Shown: one piece after another, positions 33,310 through 43,163 of the stretch
Layout of the letters: each line of letters opens with the position of its first letter
Numbering within the stretch: position 1 is the stretch's first letter
Assembly (NCBI GenBank): GCA_021811235.1
Contig: JAJZPG010000009.1
Span: 52,591-116,590, forward strand
Origin: Pseudomonadota bacterium
GTDB lineage: Bacteria > Pseudomonadota > Gammaproteobacteria > Burkholderiales > Thiobacillaceae
Length of the DNA stretch: 64,000 bases
Direction: 5' to 3'
Notes under the pieces: generated by a model
The model's input: only the letters and a program-made list of their open reading frames with translations
Database searches by the model: none
What the model was told of the DNA's origin: nothing
Translations under genes and position numbers: made by a program

Positions 33310-33954
33310 TCAGCTGCGTGAGGCGGTGCTGCTCCGGTTGTCGGCCGAGCGGGTGCGTGGGGTGTAATCCCAGTGGCGTTTCCAGGCGCCGACGACGAGG
33401 TTGGGATATTCCGGGCGCCCCAGGCTGCCGTTGTAACGGCCGAGCGCACGGAAGAGGTCGCCGCGCTCGATGTCGATGTAGTGGCGCAGGATCAGCGCGC
33501 CATATCTCAAGTTGGTGCGCAGCTGGAACAGGTTGTGGTCGGGGCTGCCGATGGACTTGACCCAGAACGGCATCACCTGGGTGTAGCCGCGCGCGCCGAC
33601 CGGCGACACGGCGTATTTGCGGAAACCGCTTTCGACCTGGATCAGGCCGAGCATCAGTTGCGGGTCGACCCCGGCGCGCGAGGCTTCCCAATGCAGCGTG
33701 GTCAGGAATTCGAGCCGTTCGGCCTCGTCCGGCATGCGCTTGGCGAGCCGGCGCGACATCTCCTTCAGCCAGGCAGCCTCGTCGGCCGGGTTGCGGAACG
33801 CGGTGCGCGTCACCGCGGTGTCGGCCAGCGCGCGCTGCAGCGACGCCCGCACATTGGCCGATAGCGCCTCCTCACGCTGGCCGCCCGCGTGCGCGGGCTG
33901 GCCCAGCAGCAGGGCGGCGGCAAGCAGCAGGCCGATGCGGGTCGTCTTGTTCAT
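33310..33954 (-). CDS. Lytic transglycosylase (SLT domain)
   Basis: This 214-residue secreted protein has a signal peptide (LLLAAALLLGQPAHA) and a family 1 SLT domain: AGVDPQLMLGLIQVESGFRK with the catalytic Glu, then SPVGARGYTQVMPFW and ALGRYNGSLGRPEYPNLV. It cleaves peptidoglycan glycan strands with formation of anhydroMurNAc. It begins 1 nt after the proS stop, so it is in the same operon, an arrangement common in betaproteobacteria. Confidence 0.93.
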   Translation of the reverse strand: MNKTTRIGLLLAAALLLGQPAHAGGQREEALSANVRASLQRALADTAVTRTAFRNPADEAAWLKEMSRRLAKRMPDEAERLEFLTTLHWEASRAGVDPQLMLGLIQVESGFRKYAVSPVGARGYTQVMPFWVKSIGSPDHNLFQLRTNLRYGALILRHYIDIERGDLFRALGRYNGSLGRPEYPNLVVGAWKRHWDYTPRTRSADNRSSTASRS

Positions 33955-33955
33955 G

Positions 33956-35686
33956 TCAGTGCCCCAACAATCCTGTCAAAAAGTCCTTCGTTTCGGCCAG
34001 CGCGATCTTCTGCGCTTCGCCGCTCTGCCCCGGCGCTGCGCGCCGCGGCTGGTATTCGATCACGCCGTCCTTCAGGCCGCGCTCGCCGAGGGTCACGCGG
34101 TGCGGGATGCCGATCAGCTCGGCATCGGCGAACATCACGCCGGGACGCTCGTCGCGGTCGTCCAGCAACACGTCGAACCCGGCAGCCATCAAATCAGCAT
34201 AGAGCGTATCGGCGGCCGTTTTAACCGTCTCGCTCTTGCCGTAGCCGATGGCGACGATCACGAGCAAGAAGGGTGCCATCGTAACCGGCCAGATGATGCC
34301 GCGGTCGTCGTGGTTCTGCTCGATGGCCGAGGCCACGATGCGCGAGACGCCGATGCCGTAGCAGCCCATTTCCATCACCTGGGCCTTGCCGGCTTCGTCG
34401 AGGTAGGTGGCGTTCATCGCCTGCGAATACTTGCTGCCCAGCTGGAATACGTGGCCAACCTCGATGCCGCGGCACAGCGCGAGCGATCCCTTGCCGTCGG
34501 GGCTGGGGTCGCCGGGCATCACATTCCTGATATCGGCCACAAGGTCCGGTTCCTGCAGGTCGCGGCCGAAATTGACCCCGGCCAGGTGGAACTTGGGTTT
34601 GTTGGCGCCGCAGACGAAGTCGCTCATCGCGGCGACGGTGCGATCCGCGATGAGCTTGATTTTGGCGCGGTCGATCCCGACCGGCCCCAGGAAGCCGGGC
34701 GGACAGTCGAAGGCAGCGCGGATTTCGGCCTCGTTCGCCAGGCGGAAGTCGGCCATGCCTGCCAGCTTGCCGAGCTTGACCTCGTTCAGCATGTGGTCGC
34801 CGCGAAGCAGCAGCACGGCCATCTGCTCGTCCGCCATCACGGCGATGAGTTTCACGGTGCGTTCGAGCGGAATGCCGAGCAGGGCGGCGACGTCCTCGCA
34901 GGTGGTCTGCTTCGGCGTATCCACCTCGCGCATCGCTTCCTGCGCAGCGGCGCGCGCCGCCGCCGGGGCGAGCGCCTCGGCGAGCTCGACGTTGGCGGCA
35001 TAGTCGGAATCCGGGCAGTAGGCGATCAGATCCTCGCCGGAATCGGCCAGCACGTGGAATTCGTGCGAGGCCGAGCCACCGATGGCGCCGGTGTCGGCGG
35101 CCACCGCGCGGAAGGTCAGCCCCAGCCGGCTGAAGACGCGCCCGTAGGCGTCGTACATGGTCTGGTAGGTGGCGGCGAGGCTGTCTTTGCTGGCGTGGAA
35201 GGAGTAGGCGTCCTTCATCAGGAATTCGCGTGCGCGCATGACGCCGAAACGGGGGCGGATCTCGTCGCGGAACTTCATCTGGATCTGGTAGAAGTTGACC
35301 GGCAACTGGCGGTAGCTCTTGATTTCGCGGCGCGCGACGTCGGTGATGACCTCCTCGTGGGTGGGGCCGAAGCAGAAGTCGCGCTGGTGGCGGTCCTTGA
35401 TTTTCAGCATCTGCGGGCCGAACACCGCCCAGCGTCCGGTTTCCTCCCACAGCTCGGCGGGCTGCACAGCCGGCATCAGCAGCTCGATCGCACCGGCACG
35501 GTTCATCTCCTCGCGCACCACGGCTTCCACCCGGCGCAGCACCCTGAGGCCCAGCGGCATCCAGGTATACAGCCCCGAGCCCAGGCGCTTGATGAGGCCG
35601 GCGCGCAGCATGAGTTTGTGGCTGACGAGCTCGGCTTCGGACGGGGCTTCCTTGGTGGTGGAAATGAAGAACTGGGTGGCGCGCAT
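33956..35686 (-). CDS. proS: Prolyl-tRNA synthetase, bacterial type
   Basis: This 576-residue class II synthetase has motif 1-2 regions ([31 protein letters not shown]), the inserted editing domain typical of bacterial-type ProRS (about residues 220-400, with [19 protein letters not shown]) and motif 3 near [14 protein letters not shown]. It charges tRNA-Pro in the cytoplasm. Start ATG 35686. A TAAAAT box (35719-35714 on the minus strand) is a likely -10 in the divergent spacer. Confidence 0.97.
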   Translation of the reverse strand: MRATQFFISTTKEAPSEAELVSHKLMLRAGLIKRLGSGLYTWMPLGLRVLRRVEAVVREEMNRAGAIELLMPAVQPAELWEETGRWAVFGPQMLKIKDRHQRDFCFGPTHEEVITDVARREIKSYRQLPVNFYQIQMKFRDEIRPRFGVMRAREFLMKDAYSFHASKDSLAATYQTMYDAYGRVFSRLGLTFRAVAADTGAIGGSASHEFHVLADSGEDLIAYCPDSDYAANVELAEALAPAAARAAAQEAMREVDTPKQTTCEDVAALLGIPLERTVKLIAVMADEQMAVLLLRGDHMLNEVKLGKLAGMADFRLANEAEIRAAFDCPPGFLGPVGIDRAKIKLIADRTVAAMSDFVCGANKPKFHLAGVNFGRDLQEPDLVADIRNVMPGDPSPDGKGSLALCRGIEVGHVFQLGSKYSQAMNATYLDEAGKAQVMEMGCYGIGVSRIVASAIEQNHDDRGIIWPVTMAPFLLVIVAIGYGKSETVKTAADTLYADLMAAGFDVLLDDRDERPGVMFADAELIGIPHRVTLGERGLKDGVIEYQPRRAAPGQSGEAQKIALAETKDFLTGLLGH

Positions 35687-35761
35687 GGTGAGGCTGTTCA
35701 GGGAAAAGGCGGCATTTTACCGCGCGGGCGTGTAATCTTTCGCGCTCGATTTTGGAGTGGA

Positions 35762-36538
35762 ATGGCAATGCGCTTGAAGTTTGGGAAACGCCGGGCGGTG
35801 GATGAGGGGCTGGAAGTGACCGAGGAGCGGGGGATACGCACGCTGCATCTGGGCAGCCAAGCGATCCAGAGTGCGATGCGGATCAGCCGCCCGTGGGATC
35901 TGGAACTCGCCTACACGCGGGCGATGATGGGCTTCCTGATGTTCAAGCCGGCGCCGCCGGAGGTCCTGATGATCGGCCTCGGCGGCGGTTCGCTCGCCAA
36001 GTTCATCCGCAAGCAGCGGCCGCAGACGCACATCACTGCAGTGGAGATCGACCCGCGGGTGATCGCCGCGGCGCGCAGCCATTTCGAGCTGCCGGGCAAC
36101 GACGCCACGCTCGACGTGATCGAGGGCGACGGCGCGCTCTATGTGCGCCAGCATCCGGCGAGCGCCGACGTCATCCTGCTGGATGGCTTCGACGCCGGCA
36201 ACCAGGTCGAGGCGCTGGCGACGCAGACCTTCTATGCCGCCTGCCGCCGCGCCTTGAAGCCGGGCGGCGTGCTGGTGGTCAACCTGTGGGGGCGCGACAG
36301 CGAGTTCGCCGAGTATTTCGCGCGCCTGTCGCGGGCGTTCGATGGCGAGGTCGGCTGGATTTCGGTGCAGAACAAGACCAACGTCATCGTGTTCGCCTTC
36401 GCCGAGTCGGGCGCGCCCGCTCGGCTGGCCGAGGCACAGCCGCGTCTGGCCGACCTGTCGAAGCGCTGGGGGCTGGATCTGCGCGGCTTCGCGCGCGACT
36501 TTCAGTGGGCTGAAGGGATTGCGCCCTTGCTGAAATAA
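35762..36538 (+). CDS. Spermidine synthase-like methyltransferase-fold protein
   Basis: This 258-residue protein has the SpeE-like Rossmann fold: LMIGLGGGSLAKFIRKQRP, AVEIDPRVIAAARSHFELP and VILLDGFDAGN. The aminopropyl-acceptor loop of true spermidine synthases, which has a conserved acidic motif GGGDG, reads GGGSL here. It may therefore not make polyamines. TTGGAGT precedes ATG 35762. It overlaps the convergent WD40 gene by 37 nt. Confidence 0.85.
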   Translation: MAMRLKFGKRRAVDEGLEVTEERGIRTLHLGSQAIQSAMRISRPWDLELAYTRAMMGFLMFKPAPPEVLMIGLGGGSLAKFIRKQRPQTHITAVEIDPRVIAAARSHFELPGNDATLDVIEGDGALYVRQHPASADVILLDGFDAGNQVEALATQTFYAACRRALKPGGVLVVNLWGRDSEFAEYFARLSRAFDGEVGWISVQNKTNVIVFAFAESGAPARLAEAQPRLADLSKRWGLDLRGFARDFQWAEGIAPLLK

Positions 36539-37464
36539 GGCTCAGGCTCGGGGCGATAGAGGCGCACGCTTTCGTCGTCCGACGCCGACGCCAATGTGTG
36601 GCCGTCCGGGCTGAAACGGATCGCGGTTCCGCACAGTTCATGCGCCTGATAGCGGCGCACCACCTTGAACGCCTTGGTGTCGACCACGCGGATGGCCGAA
36701 TCGGTATGGCGTCCCAGCGTGGCGAGGTAACGGCCGTCCGGGCTGAAGGCAATCGAGGTCACCAGACCATTGTGCTCGGTCGGGATGGAACGGGAGGTGC
36801 CGCTGGCGATGTCCCACAGGTTCAGACGGAACCAGCTGCCCGCCGCCAGCGTCCGGCCGTCGGGGCTGAACTGCAGGTCGTGTGGAGTGCGTGCCGTGAC
36901 GAGGACCTTGCGGGTCGAATAGGCCGGGTCCAGCAGCAGGATGGCATGATCGAGGCCGACGGCCAGGCGGTCGCCGCGGGCGCTGAGCGCCACGACCTTG
37001 CCGTCGAGCGGGAGCGTGCGCAGGCGTGCCAGGTTTTCTGACGACCACACCCGCAGGCGCGCATCGGCGTGCCCACTGACGACCTGCCCCTGGAACAGCG
37101 CCAGCGCGGTCACGTCAGCCCCCTCTGCCAGCGCCTTGATGCGGTTGTGGTGCCACAGAATCAGGCGGCCATCGTCTCCGCCGCTGACGAAATCACCGGC
37201 GTCCAGCGGCAGGATCGCGCGCACGGCAGCGCGGTGCCCATGGGCATCGCCAAGCGGTCGCAGGGTCGAAGCATCCCATATCCGCAGTTCGCCGCGGAAG
37301 CCGCCGCTGAGAAGACGTTGTCCATCCGCCGTGTAGGCGAGGGCGGTGGTGCCGAATGCATGGGCGCCGCTCAGGACCCGAGCCGGTGGCTCGGTCGGGG
37401 TCAGGTTCGAGCATCCGCTCAAAAAGCCAATCAAAACAATGATTAACGGCATGTTTCGCGGCAT
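36502..37464 (-). CDS. WD40-repeat lipoprotein
   Basis: This 320-residue protein has a lipoprotein signal (IIVLIGFLSGC) and about six WD40-type blades, for example TADGQRLLSGGFRGELRIWD, FVSGGDDGRLILWH, FSPDGRTLAAGSWFRLNLWD and FSPDGHTLASASDDESVRLY. These should fold into one propeller at the periplasmic face of a membrane. The ligand is unknown. It is divergent from rppH. Confidence 0.88.
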   Translation of the reverse strand: MPRNMPLIIVLIGFLSGCSNLTPTEPPARVLSGAHAFGTTALAYTADGQRLLSGGFRGELRIWDASTLRPLGDAHGHRAAVRAILPLDAGDFVSGGDDGRLILWHHNRIKALAEGADVTALALFQGQVVSGHADARLRVWSSENLARLRTLPLDGKVVALSARGDRLAVGLDHAILLLDPAYSTRKVLVTARTPHDLQFSPDGRTLAAGSWFRLNLWDIASGTSRSIPTEHNGLVTSIAFSPDGRYLATLGRHTDSAIRVVDTKAFKVVRRYQAHELCGTAIRFSPDGHTLASASDDESVRLYRPEPEPYFSKGAIPSAH

Positions 37465-37532
37465 GGAAGGTTTGCAATTTCCGGCGGCTGTGAAAGAATG
37501 CAGGTAATCGAACTTTATTGATGGTGGCGGCC

Positions 37533-38084
37533 ATGATCGACCGAGAAGGGTACCGCCCGAACGTAGGCATTATATTGTGCAACGCGCAGAACCAGGTCTT
37601 CTGGGGCAAGCGCGTCAACCAGCACGCCTGGCAGTTTCCCCAGGGCGGCATCAATGCAGGGGAAACGCCGGAACAGGCCATGTTCCGGGAACTGGAAGAG
37701 GAAGTGGGCTTGCAGCCCGAACATGTGCGCATCCTCGGGCGCACGCGCGAATGGCTGCGCTACGACGTGCCGGCGCATTGGACCCGGCGCGACAATCGCG
37801 GGCTCTACCGCGGCCAGAAGCAGATCTGGTTCCTGCTGCGGCTGACCGGCCGCGACAGCGATGTCTCGCTGCGGGCCTCCGATCATCCTGAGTTCGATGC
37901 CTGGCGCTGGAACGAATACTGGGTGCCGATGGAGGCGGTGGTCGACTTCAAGCGCGAGGTCTACCGTCTGGCGCTGGAGGAGCTCGAGCGCTATCTGCAC
38001 AAGGATGTGCGCTTTCTGCGGCAGCGGGCGCGGCGCCTGTGCGACCGCCGCAGCACGCCGCGCGATCTTGTGTTGAAGCCCTGA
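37533..38084 (+). CDS. rppH: RNA pyrophosphohydrolase
   Basis: This 183-residue Nudix hydrolase removes pyrophosphate from mRNA 5' ends to start decay. The N-terminus [17 protein letters not shown] is diagnostic of RppH, followed by [17 protein letters not shown] and RELEEEVGL, the Nudix box with its metal-binding Glu residues, and LRYDVP. I use ATG 37533 because RppH proteins start at this Met; an upstream ATG (37521) is in frame. Confidence 0.95.
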   Translation: MIDREGYRPNVGIILCNAQNQVFWGKRVNQHAWQFPQGGINAGETPEQAMFRELEEEVGLQPEHVRILGRTREWLRYDVPAHWTRRDNRGLYRGQKQIWFLLRLTGRDSDVSLRASDHPEFDAWRWNEYWVPMEAVVDFKREVYRLALEELERYLHKDVRFLRQRARRLCDRRSTPRDLVLKP

Positions 38085-38108
38085 AATCCTGGCTGCGGGA
38101 GGCGTGAG

Positions 38109-38462
38109 ATGAAGATGCGGATCCACACTTCAACCACGCTTGCCGCAGGGATGTCGCCGGGCCTGCCCTTGTGGCAGGTCGCCCCCACGCACGATAGCAG
38201 TGGCCGCCTGCTGACCGATTTCATGATGCTGATCCCGCGTCTGCGCTTGCGCCCGCCGCTCGAGATCGAGCGCGCGTCGCGCGACATCCAGGCCGTCCTG
38301 GCGCTGCATCAGGACGTCGTGTTTGCCGATCTCAACCTCAAGCTCAACCTGCTGTGGGTGTCGCTGCGCCCGCGTCCGGGAGCGATCAGCGAACTGGTCG
38401 CGGCCATCCGCCTGCGCGTGCCTGAGGCGGTGCTGGTCGCGCATCACACCGAGCCGCGCTAG
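38109..38462 (+). CDS. Conserved hypothetical protein
   Basis: This 117-residue protein has no signal peptide or membrane segment. A repeated pattern of short strands and helices (VLALHQDVVFADLNLKLNL, VSLRPRPGAISELVAAI) suggests a compact alpha/beta fold like a ferredoxin-like domain. It follows rppH by 24 nt with GAGGCGTGAG before ATG 38109. I cannot name the family. Confidence 0.65.
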   Translation: MKMRIHTSTTLAAGMSPGLPLWQVAPTHDSSGRLLTDFMMLIPRLRLRPPLEIERASRDIQAVLALHQDVVFADLNLKLNLLWVSLRPRPGAISELVAAIRLRVPEAVLVAHHTEPR

Positions 38463-38470
38463 CAGGTTTT

Positions 38471-38535
38471 CCGACCGCGGTCGGTACCACGACCGATCCT
38501 GGAATTTGTCCGGATATCCCTGCAGATCGCAGGGA
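38471..38535 (+). repeat. Perfect palindrome and hairpin upstream of mrp
   Basis: CCGACCGCGGTCGG (38471-38484) is a perfect 14-bp palindrome. TCCCTGC-AGATC-GCAGGGA (38517-38535) is a 7-bp stem hairpin. Neither has a T-run. Both lie between the hypothetical gene and the mrp promoter. Confidence 0.5.
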
Positions 38536-38560
38536 ATCCCGCGTCCTTTCTGCGTTTCCG

Positions 38561-38590
38561 TTCACCCAAAGCGACAGAATTCGTTAAAAT
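38561..38590 (+). promoter_or_regulatory. Probable sigma-70 promoter of mrp
   Basis: TTCACC (38561-38566), an 18-base spacer and TAAAAT (38585-38590) precede ATG 38626, whose Shine-Dalgarno site is CTGGAG. Confidence 0.45.
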
Positions 38591-38625
38591 GAGCGATTGC
38601 TGATTAACTACCCGCTGGAGCAAAC

Positions 38626-39714
38626 ATGGCCGTTTCCGAACTTCAGGTGCAGACCGCATTGAAAGAGTTGGTCGATCCCAACACCCACAAGGATTACGTC
38701 TCGACCAAATCCGCCCGCAACATCAAGATCGACGGCGGAACCGTCTCCGTCGACATTCAGCTGGGCTATCCCGCGCAGAGCCAGCTGGCCATGATCAAGC
38801 AGCAGGTCGAAGACAAGCTCAAGAGCATCGACGGCGTGACCGGTGCGACCGCCAACGTCAGCTTCAAGATCGTGTCGCACAGCGTGCAGCGCGGCGTCAA
38901 GCTGATCCCCAACGTCAAGAACATCATCGCCGTCGCCTCCGGCAAGGGCGGCGTCGGCAAGTCGACCACCGCCGTCAACCTGGCGCTGGCGCTGGCCGCC
39001 GAGGGCGCGCGTGTCGGCATGCTGGACGCCGACATCTACGGCCCGTCGCAACCGACCATGCTCGGCATCACCGACAAGCCCGAATCGACCGACGGCAAGA
39101 ACCTCGAGCCGCTGATGGGCCACGGCATCCAGGCGATGTCGATCGGCTTCCTGATCGACGTCGAGACGCCCATGGTTTGGCGTGGCCCGATGGTGACGCA
39201 GGCGCTGGAACAGCTGCTCAACAACACCAACTGGAACGACCTCGACTATCTGGTGGTCGACCTGCCGCCCGGCACCGGCGACATCCAGCTGACGCTGGCG
39301 CAGCGCGTGCCGGTGACCGGCGCGGTGATCGTCACCACGCCGCAGGACATCGCGCTGATCGACGCGCGCAAGGGCCTGAAGATGTTCGAGAAGGTCGGCA
39401 TTCCCATCATCGGCGTGGTCGAGAACATGAGCCTGCACATCTGCTCGAAGTGCGGCCACGAAGAGCGCATCTTCGGTGAAGGCGGCGGCGAGCGCATGTG
39501 CAAGGACTACAGCGTGGAATTCCTCGGTGCCCTGCCGCTCGACGGCAGCATCCGTGCCGACACCGATTCCGGCAAGCCGTCGGTGGTGTCCGACCCGACC
39601 GGCCGCGTGACCGAGATCTACAAGCAGATCGCGCGTCGCGTTGCTGTTAAGATTGGCGAAACCGCGGTGGATCATTCCGCCAAGTTCCCCAACATCGTCA
39701 TTTCCAACACCTGA
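38626..39714 (+). CDS. apbC: Iron-sulfur cluster carrier ATPase (Mrp/ApbC)
   Basis: This 362-residue protein has an N-terminal MIP18-like domain (residues 1-80) and a P-loop ATPase domain with the deviant Walker [19 protein letters not shown] (about 105), [13 protein letters not shown], and the cluster-binding CxxC in ICSKCGHEE (about 270). It binds and hands on [4Fe-4S] clusters in the cytoplasm. Its TGA overlaps the dcd ATG by one base, so they are cotranscribed. Confidence 0.96.
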   Translation: MAVSELQVQTALKELVDPNTHKDYVSTKSARNIKIDGGTVSVDIQLGYPAQSQLAMIKQQVEDKLKSIDGVTGATANVSFKIVSHSVQRGVKLIPNVKNIIAVASGKGGVGKSTTAVNLALALAAEGARVGMLDADIYGPSQPTMLGITDKPESTDGKNLEPLMGHGIQAMSIGFLIDVETPMVWRGPMVTQALEQLLNNTNWNDLDYLVVDLPPGTGDIQLTLAQRVPVTGAVIVTTPQDIALIDARKGLKMFEKVGIPIIGVVENMSLHICSKCGHEERIFGEGGGERMCKDYSVEFLGALPLDGSIRADTDSGKPSVVSDPTGRVTEIYKQIARRVAVKIGETAVDHSAKFPNIVISNT

Positions 39715-40280
39715 TGAGCATCAAGTCCGACCGATGGATCCGCCGCATGGCGGCTGAGCATGGCATGATCGAACCGTTCGAGCCGGGGCAGGTCAAGCAG
39801 GCCGGCGGCAAGTCCATCGTGTCGTACGGCACGTCGAGCTACGGCTACGACGTGCGGTGTGCCAACGAATTCAAGCTGTTCACCGACATCAACACCACCA
39901 TCGTCGATCCCAAGGCGTTCGACCCGAACTCCTTCGTCGAGGTGAAGGGCGAGTCCTGCATCATCCCGCCGAATTCCTTTGCGCTCGCGCGTACCGTGGA
40001 GTATTTCCGCATTCCGCGCAACGTGCTGACCATCTGCCTCGGCAAGAGCACGTATGCCCGTTGCGGCATCATCGTCAACGTGACGCCGCTCGAACCCGAG
40101 TGGGAAGGCCACGTGACGCTGGAGTTTTCCAACACCACCCCGCTGCCTGCGCGCATCTACGCCAACGAAGGTGTGGCACAGATGCTGTTTCTCGAGTCCG
40201 ACGAGGTGTGTGAAACCTCGTATCGCGACCGTGGCGGCAAATACCAGGGCCAGGTCGGCGTGACCCTGCCCAAGATCTGA
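39714..40280 (+). CDS. dcd: dCTP deaminase
   Basis: This 188-residue trimeric enzyme converts dCTP to dUTP for dTTP synthesis. Conserved family segments are [57 protein letters not shown] with the catalytic Glu, and KYQGQ near the end. The ATG overlaps the mrp stop by one base. Confidence 0.96.
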   Translation: MSIKSDRWIRRMAAEHGMIEPFEPGQVKQAGGKSIVSYGTSSYGYDVRCANEFKLFTDINTTIVDPKAFDPNSFVEVKGESCIIPPNSFALARTVEYFRIPRNVLTICLGKSTYARCGIIVNVTPLEPEWEGHVTLEFSNTTPLPARIYANEGVAQMLFLESDEVCETSYRDRGGKYQGQVGVTLPKI

Positions 40281-40360
40281 CAGTCCGCAAAATTTAATCC
40301 GTCTGCCGCACGCGCGACGTACAATCCGCGTTTTTCTCAGGGCCTTTTCCAGGAGCCGCC

Positions 40361-42604
40361 ATGCGCTTCCGTTTCCCCGTTGTCATCATTGACGAAGACT
40401 TCCGCTCCGAAAACGCGTCGGGGCTGGGTATCCGCACCCTCGCCGAGGCGATCGAAAAGGAAGGCATGGAAGTGCTGGGCGTCACCAACTACGGCGACCT
40501 GACCTCGTTCGCACAGCAGCAGGCGCGCGCGTCGGCCTTCGTGCTGTCGATCGACGATGAGGAACTCGCGGGGTCGGCCGAGGATGCCAATGCCGCACTG
40601 CAAAAACTGCGCGGCTTCGTTGAGGAAGTGCGTTTCCGCAATGCCGAGATCCCGATCTTCCTGCACGGCGAAACCCGTACCGCCCGCCATATCCCGAACG
40701 ACATCCTGCGCGAACTCAACGGCTTCATCCACATGTTGGAGGACACGCCGGAATTTCTCGCGCGTTACATTGCCCGCGAGGCTCGCGCCTACCTCGACTC
40801 GCTGGTGCCGCCGTTCTTTCGCGCACTCACCCATTACGCCGCCGACGGCTCGTATTCATGGCACTGCCCCGGCCACTCCGGCGGGGTGGCCTTCCTGAAG
40901 TCACCGATCGGCCAGATGTTCCACCAGTTCTTCGGCGAGAACCTGCTGCGCGCCGACGTCTGCAACGCAGTCGACGAACTCGGCCAGCTGCTCGACCACA
41001 CCGGTCCGGTGGCGGCATCCGAGCGCAACGCCGCGCGCATCTTCAACTGCGACCATCTGTTCTTCGTCACCAACGGCACCTCGTCATCGAACAAGATGGT
41101 GTGGCACGCCACCGTGGCCCCGGGCGACATCGTGGTGGTCGACCGCAACTGCCACAAGTCCATCCTGCACGCGATCATGATGTGCGGCGCGATCCCGATC
41201 TTCCTCACGCCGACGCGCAACCACTACGGCATCATCGGGCCGATCCCGCTCGACGAGTTCCGCCCCGAGAACATCGAGAAGAAGATCGCGGCGCATCCGT
41301 TTGCGAAGGACGTGAAGCGCAAGCCGCGCATCCTCACCATCACCCAGTCGACCTACGACGGCATCCTCTACAACGTCGACATGATCAAGGACCTGCTCGG
41401 CGACTACATCGACACCCTGCATTTCGACGAGGCCTGGCTGCCGCATGCGACCTTCCACGACTTCTACCGCGGCATGCACGCCATCGGCAAGAACCGCCCG
41501 CGCGCCAAGGATGCGCTGGTGTTCGCCACCCAGTCGACGCACAAGTTGCTGGCGGGTTTGAGCCAGGCCTCGCAGATCCTGGTGCAGGACTCGGAGACGC
41601 GCAAGCTCGACTTCCACCGCTTCAACGAAGCCTATCTGATGCACACCTCGACCTCGCCGCAGTACGCCATCATCGCCTCGTGCGACGTGGCGGCGGCGAT
41701 GATGGAGCCGCCCGGCGGTCCCGCACTGGTGGAGGAGTCGATCCGCGAGGCGCTGGATTTCCGCCGCGCCATGCGCAAGGTCGACGAGGAGTTCGGCGAT
41801 TCCTGGTGGTTCAAGGTGTGGGGGCCGCAGAAACTCGCCGATGAGGGCGTCGGCGACCGCGAGGACTGGATGCTGGAGGCCGGCGAGCGCTGGCACGAGT
41901 TCGGCAACATCGCGCCCGGCTTCAACCTGCTCGACCCGATCAAGGCCACGGTCATCACGCCGGGCCTGGACGTCGACGGCGCGTTCGCCGACTGGGGCAT
42001 CCCGGCGGCGATCGTCACCAAGTACCTGGCCGAGCACGGCGTCATCGTCGAGAAGACCGGCCTGTATTCCTTCTTCATCATGTTCACCATCGGCATCACC
42101 AAGGGCCGCTGGAACACCCTGGTGACCGCGCTGCAGCAGTTCAAGGCCGACTACGACGAGAACCAGCCGCTGTGGCGCGTGCTGCCCGAATTCGTGGAAA
42201 AGCATCCGCGCTACGAGAAGACCGGTCTCAAGGACCTGTGCGACCAGATCCACGCCATCTACAAGGCCAAGGACGTGGCGCGCCTGACGACCGAGATGTA
42301 TCTGTCGGAAATGGCGCCGGCGATGAAACCGGCCGACGCCTTCGCCAAGATGGCGCACCGCGAGATCGAGCGCGTCGAGATCGACAAGCTCGAGGGCCGC
42401 ATCACCGCCATGCTGGTGACGCCATACCCGCCGGGCATCCCGCTGCTCATTCCGGGCGAGCGTTTCAACGCCACCATCGTGCGCTATCTGCAGTTCACCC
42501 GTGAATTCAACGAAAAATTCCCCGGCTTCGAGACCGACGTGCACGGCCTGGTCGAGGACGTGGTCGACGGCAAGGCCCGCTACTACGTCGATTGCGTGAT
42601 CTGA
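40361..42604 (+). CDS. Arginine/lysine/ornithine decarboxylase, large class
   Basis: This 747-residue fold-type I PLP enzyme has an N-terminal wing domain (residues 1-125), a PLP domain with STHKLLAGLSQAS holding the Schiff-base Lys (about 385), HFDEAWLPHATFHDFYR, and a C-terminal domain with PYPPGIPLLIPGE. Length and W-L-P-H-A-x-F resemble AdiA arginine decarboxylase, but substrate cannot be fixed by eye. It decarboxylates a basic amino acid to a polyamine precursor. AGGAGCCGCC precedes ATG 40361. A TACAAT box lies at 40320-40325. Confidence 0.93.
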   Translation: MRFRFPVVIIDEDFRSENASGLGIRTLAEAIEKEGMEVLGVTNYGDLTSFAQQQARASAFVLSIDDEELAGSAEDANAALQKLRGFVEEVRFRNAEIPIFLHGETRTARHIPNDILRELNGFIHMLEDTPEFLARYIAREARAYLDSLVPPFFRALTHYAADGSYSWHCPGHSGGVAFLKSPIGQMFHQFFGENLLRADVCNAVDELGQLLDHTGPVAASERNAARIFNCDHLFFVTNGTSSSNKMVWHATVAPGDIVVVDRNCHKSILHAIMMCGAIPIFLTPTRNHYGIIGPIPLDEFRPENIEKKIAAHPFAKDVKRKPRILTITQSTYDGILYNVDMIKDLLGDYIDTLHFDEAWLPHATFHDFYRGMHAIGKNRPRAKDALVFATQSTHKLLAGLSQASQILVQDSETRKLDFHRFNEAYLMHTSTSPQYAIIASCDVAAAMMEPPGGPALVEESIREALDFRRAMRKVDEEFGDSWWFKVWGPQKLADEGVGDREDWMLEAGERWHEFGNIAPGFNLLDPIKATVITPGLDVDGAFADWGIPAAIVTKYLAEHGVIVEKTGLYSFFIMFTIGITKGRWNTLVTALQQFKADYDENQPLWRVLPEFVEKHPRYEKTGLKDLCDQIHAIYKAKDVARLTTEMYLSEMAPAMKPADAFAKMAHREIERVEIDKLEGRITAMLVTPYPPGIPLLIPGERFNATIVRYLQFTREFNEKFPGFETDVHGLVEDVVDGKARYYVDCVI

Positions 42605-42629
42605 TCCGGCCCTGGACATGGGCTGAGGC

Positions 42630-42657
42630 TTGATTTGTCAGGCAAAAAGCGTATGAT
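42630..42657 (+). promoter_or_regulatory. Probable sigma-70 promoter of the rpsF operon
   Basis: TTGATT (42630-42635), a 16-base spacer and TATGAT (42652-42657) give a strong-looking promoter about 105 nt before rpsF. Transcription would start near 42664, at the edge of the terminator-like hairpin. Confidence 0.55.
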
Positions 42658-42663
42658 TCGCAG

Positions 42664-42690
42664 TCCCCGGTTTGCCGGGGATTGTTTTTT
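42664..42690 (+). terminator. Terminator-like hairpin at the start of the rpsF leader
   Basis: TCCCCGG-TTTG-CCGGGGA followed by TTGTTTTTT is a textbook intrinsic terminator. It can end the decarboxylase transcript. Because the likely rpsF promoter lies just upstream, it would also be the first element of the rpsF transcript, which makes an attenuator possible. Confidence 0.8.
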
Positions 42691-42759
42691 CACCTTGGCT
42701 GTACTTAAAAACCTTGCTCCACCGCACCGCAGCGGGGGGCTGAACCGAAAGGAAACTCG

Positions 42760-43143
42760 ATGCGGCATTACGAAATCGTATTTATCGTCCATCCCGATCA
42801 GAGCGAGCAGGTGCCCGCGATGATCGAGCGCTACAAGGGCAACATCACCAGCCGCGGCGGCAGCATCCACCGCCTGGAAGACTGGGGTCGCCGCCAGATG
42901 GCCTACCCGATCCAGAAGGTCCACAAGGCCCACTACGTCCTGATGAACATCGAATGCGACCAGGAAACCCTGGAAGAACTCGAACACGGCTTCAAGTTCA
43001 ACGACGCCGTGCTGCGCCACCTGACCATCAAGCGCGACGAAGCCGTGACCACCGCTTCGCCGATGATGAAGGAAGAGAAGTCGCGCGACATGCTGGACAG
43101 CGCCAAGCCGGAAGCGGCTGCCGAGGCGCCTGCTGCAGCCTGA
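42760..43143 (+). CDS. rpsF: 30S ribosomal protein S6
   Basis: This 127-residue protein binds S18 and 16S rRNA in the platform. [35 protein letters not shown] and AHYVLMNI are typical S6 segments, with an Ala/Glu-rich tail. It begins the rpsF-priB-rpsR-rplI operon. GAAAGGAAAC precedes the ATG. The C/G-rich leader (42691-42759) may carry the S6:S18 autoregulatory site, which I cannot confirm. Confidence 0.97.
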   Translation: MRHYEIVFIVHPDQSEQVPAMIERYKGNITSRGGSIHRLEDWGRRQMAYPIQKVHKAHYVLMNIECDQETLEELEHGFKFNDAVLRHLTIKRDEAVTTASPMMKEEKSRDMLDSAKPEAAAEAPAAA

Positions 43144-43163
43144 GTGCGTGCCGAGCTGAATGA

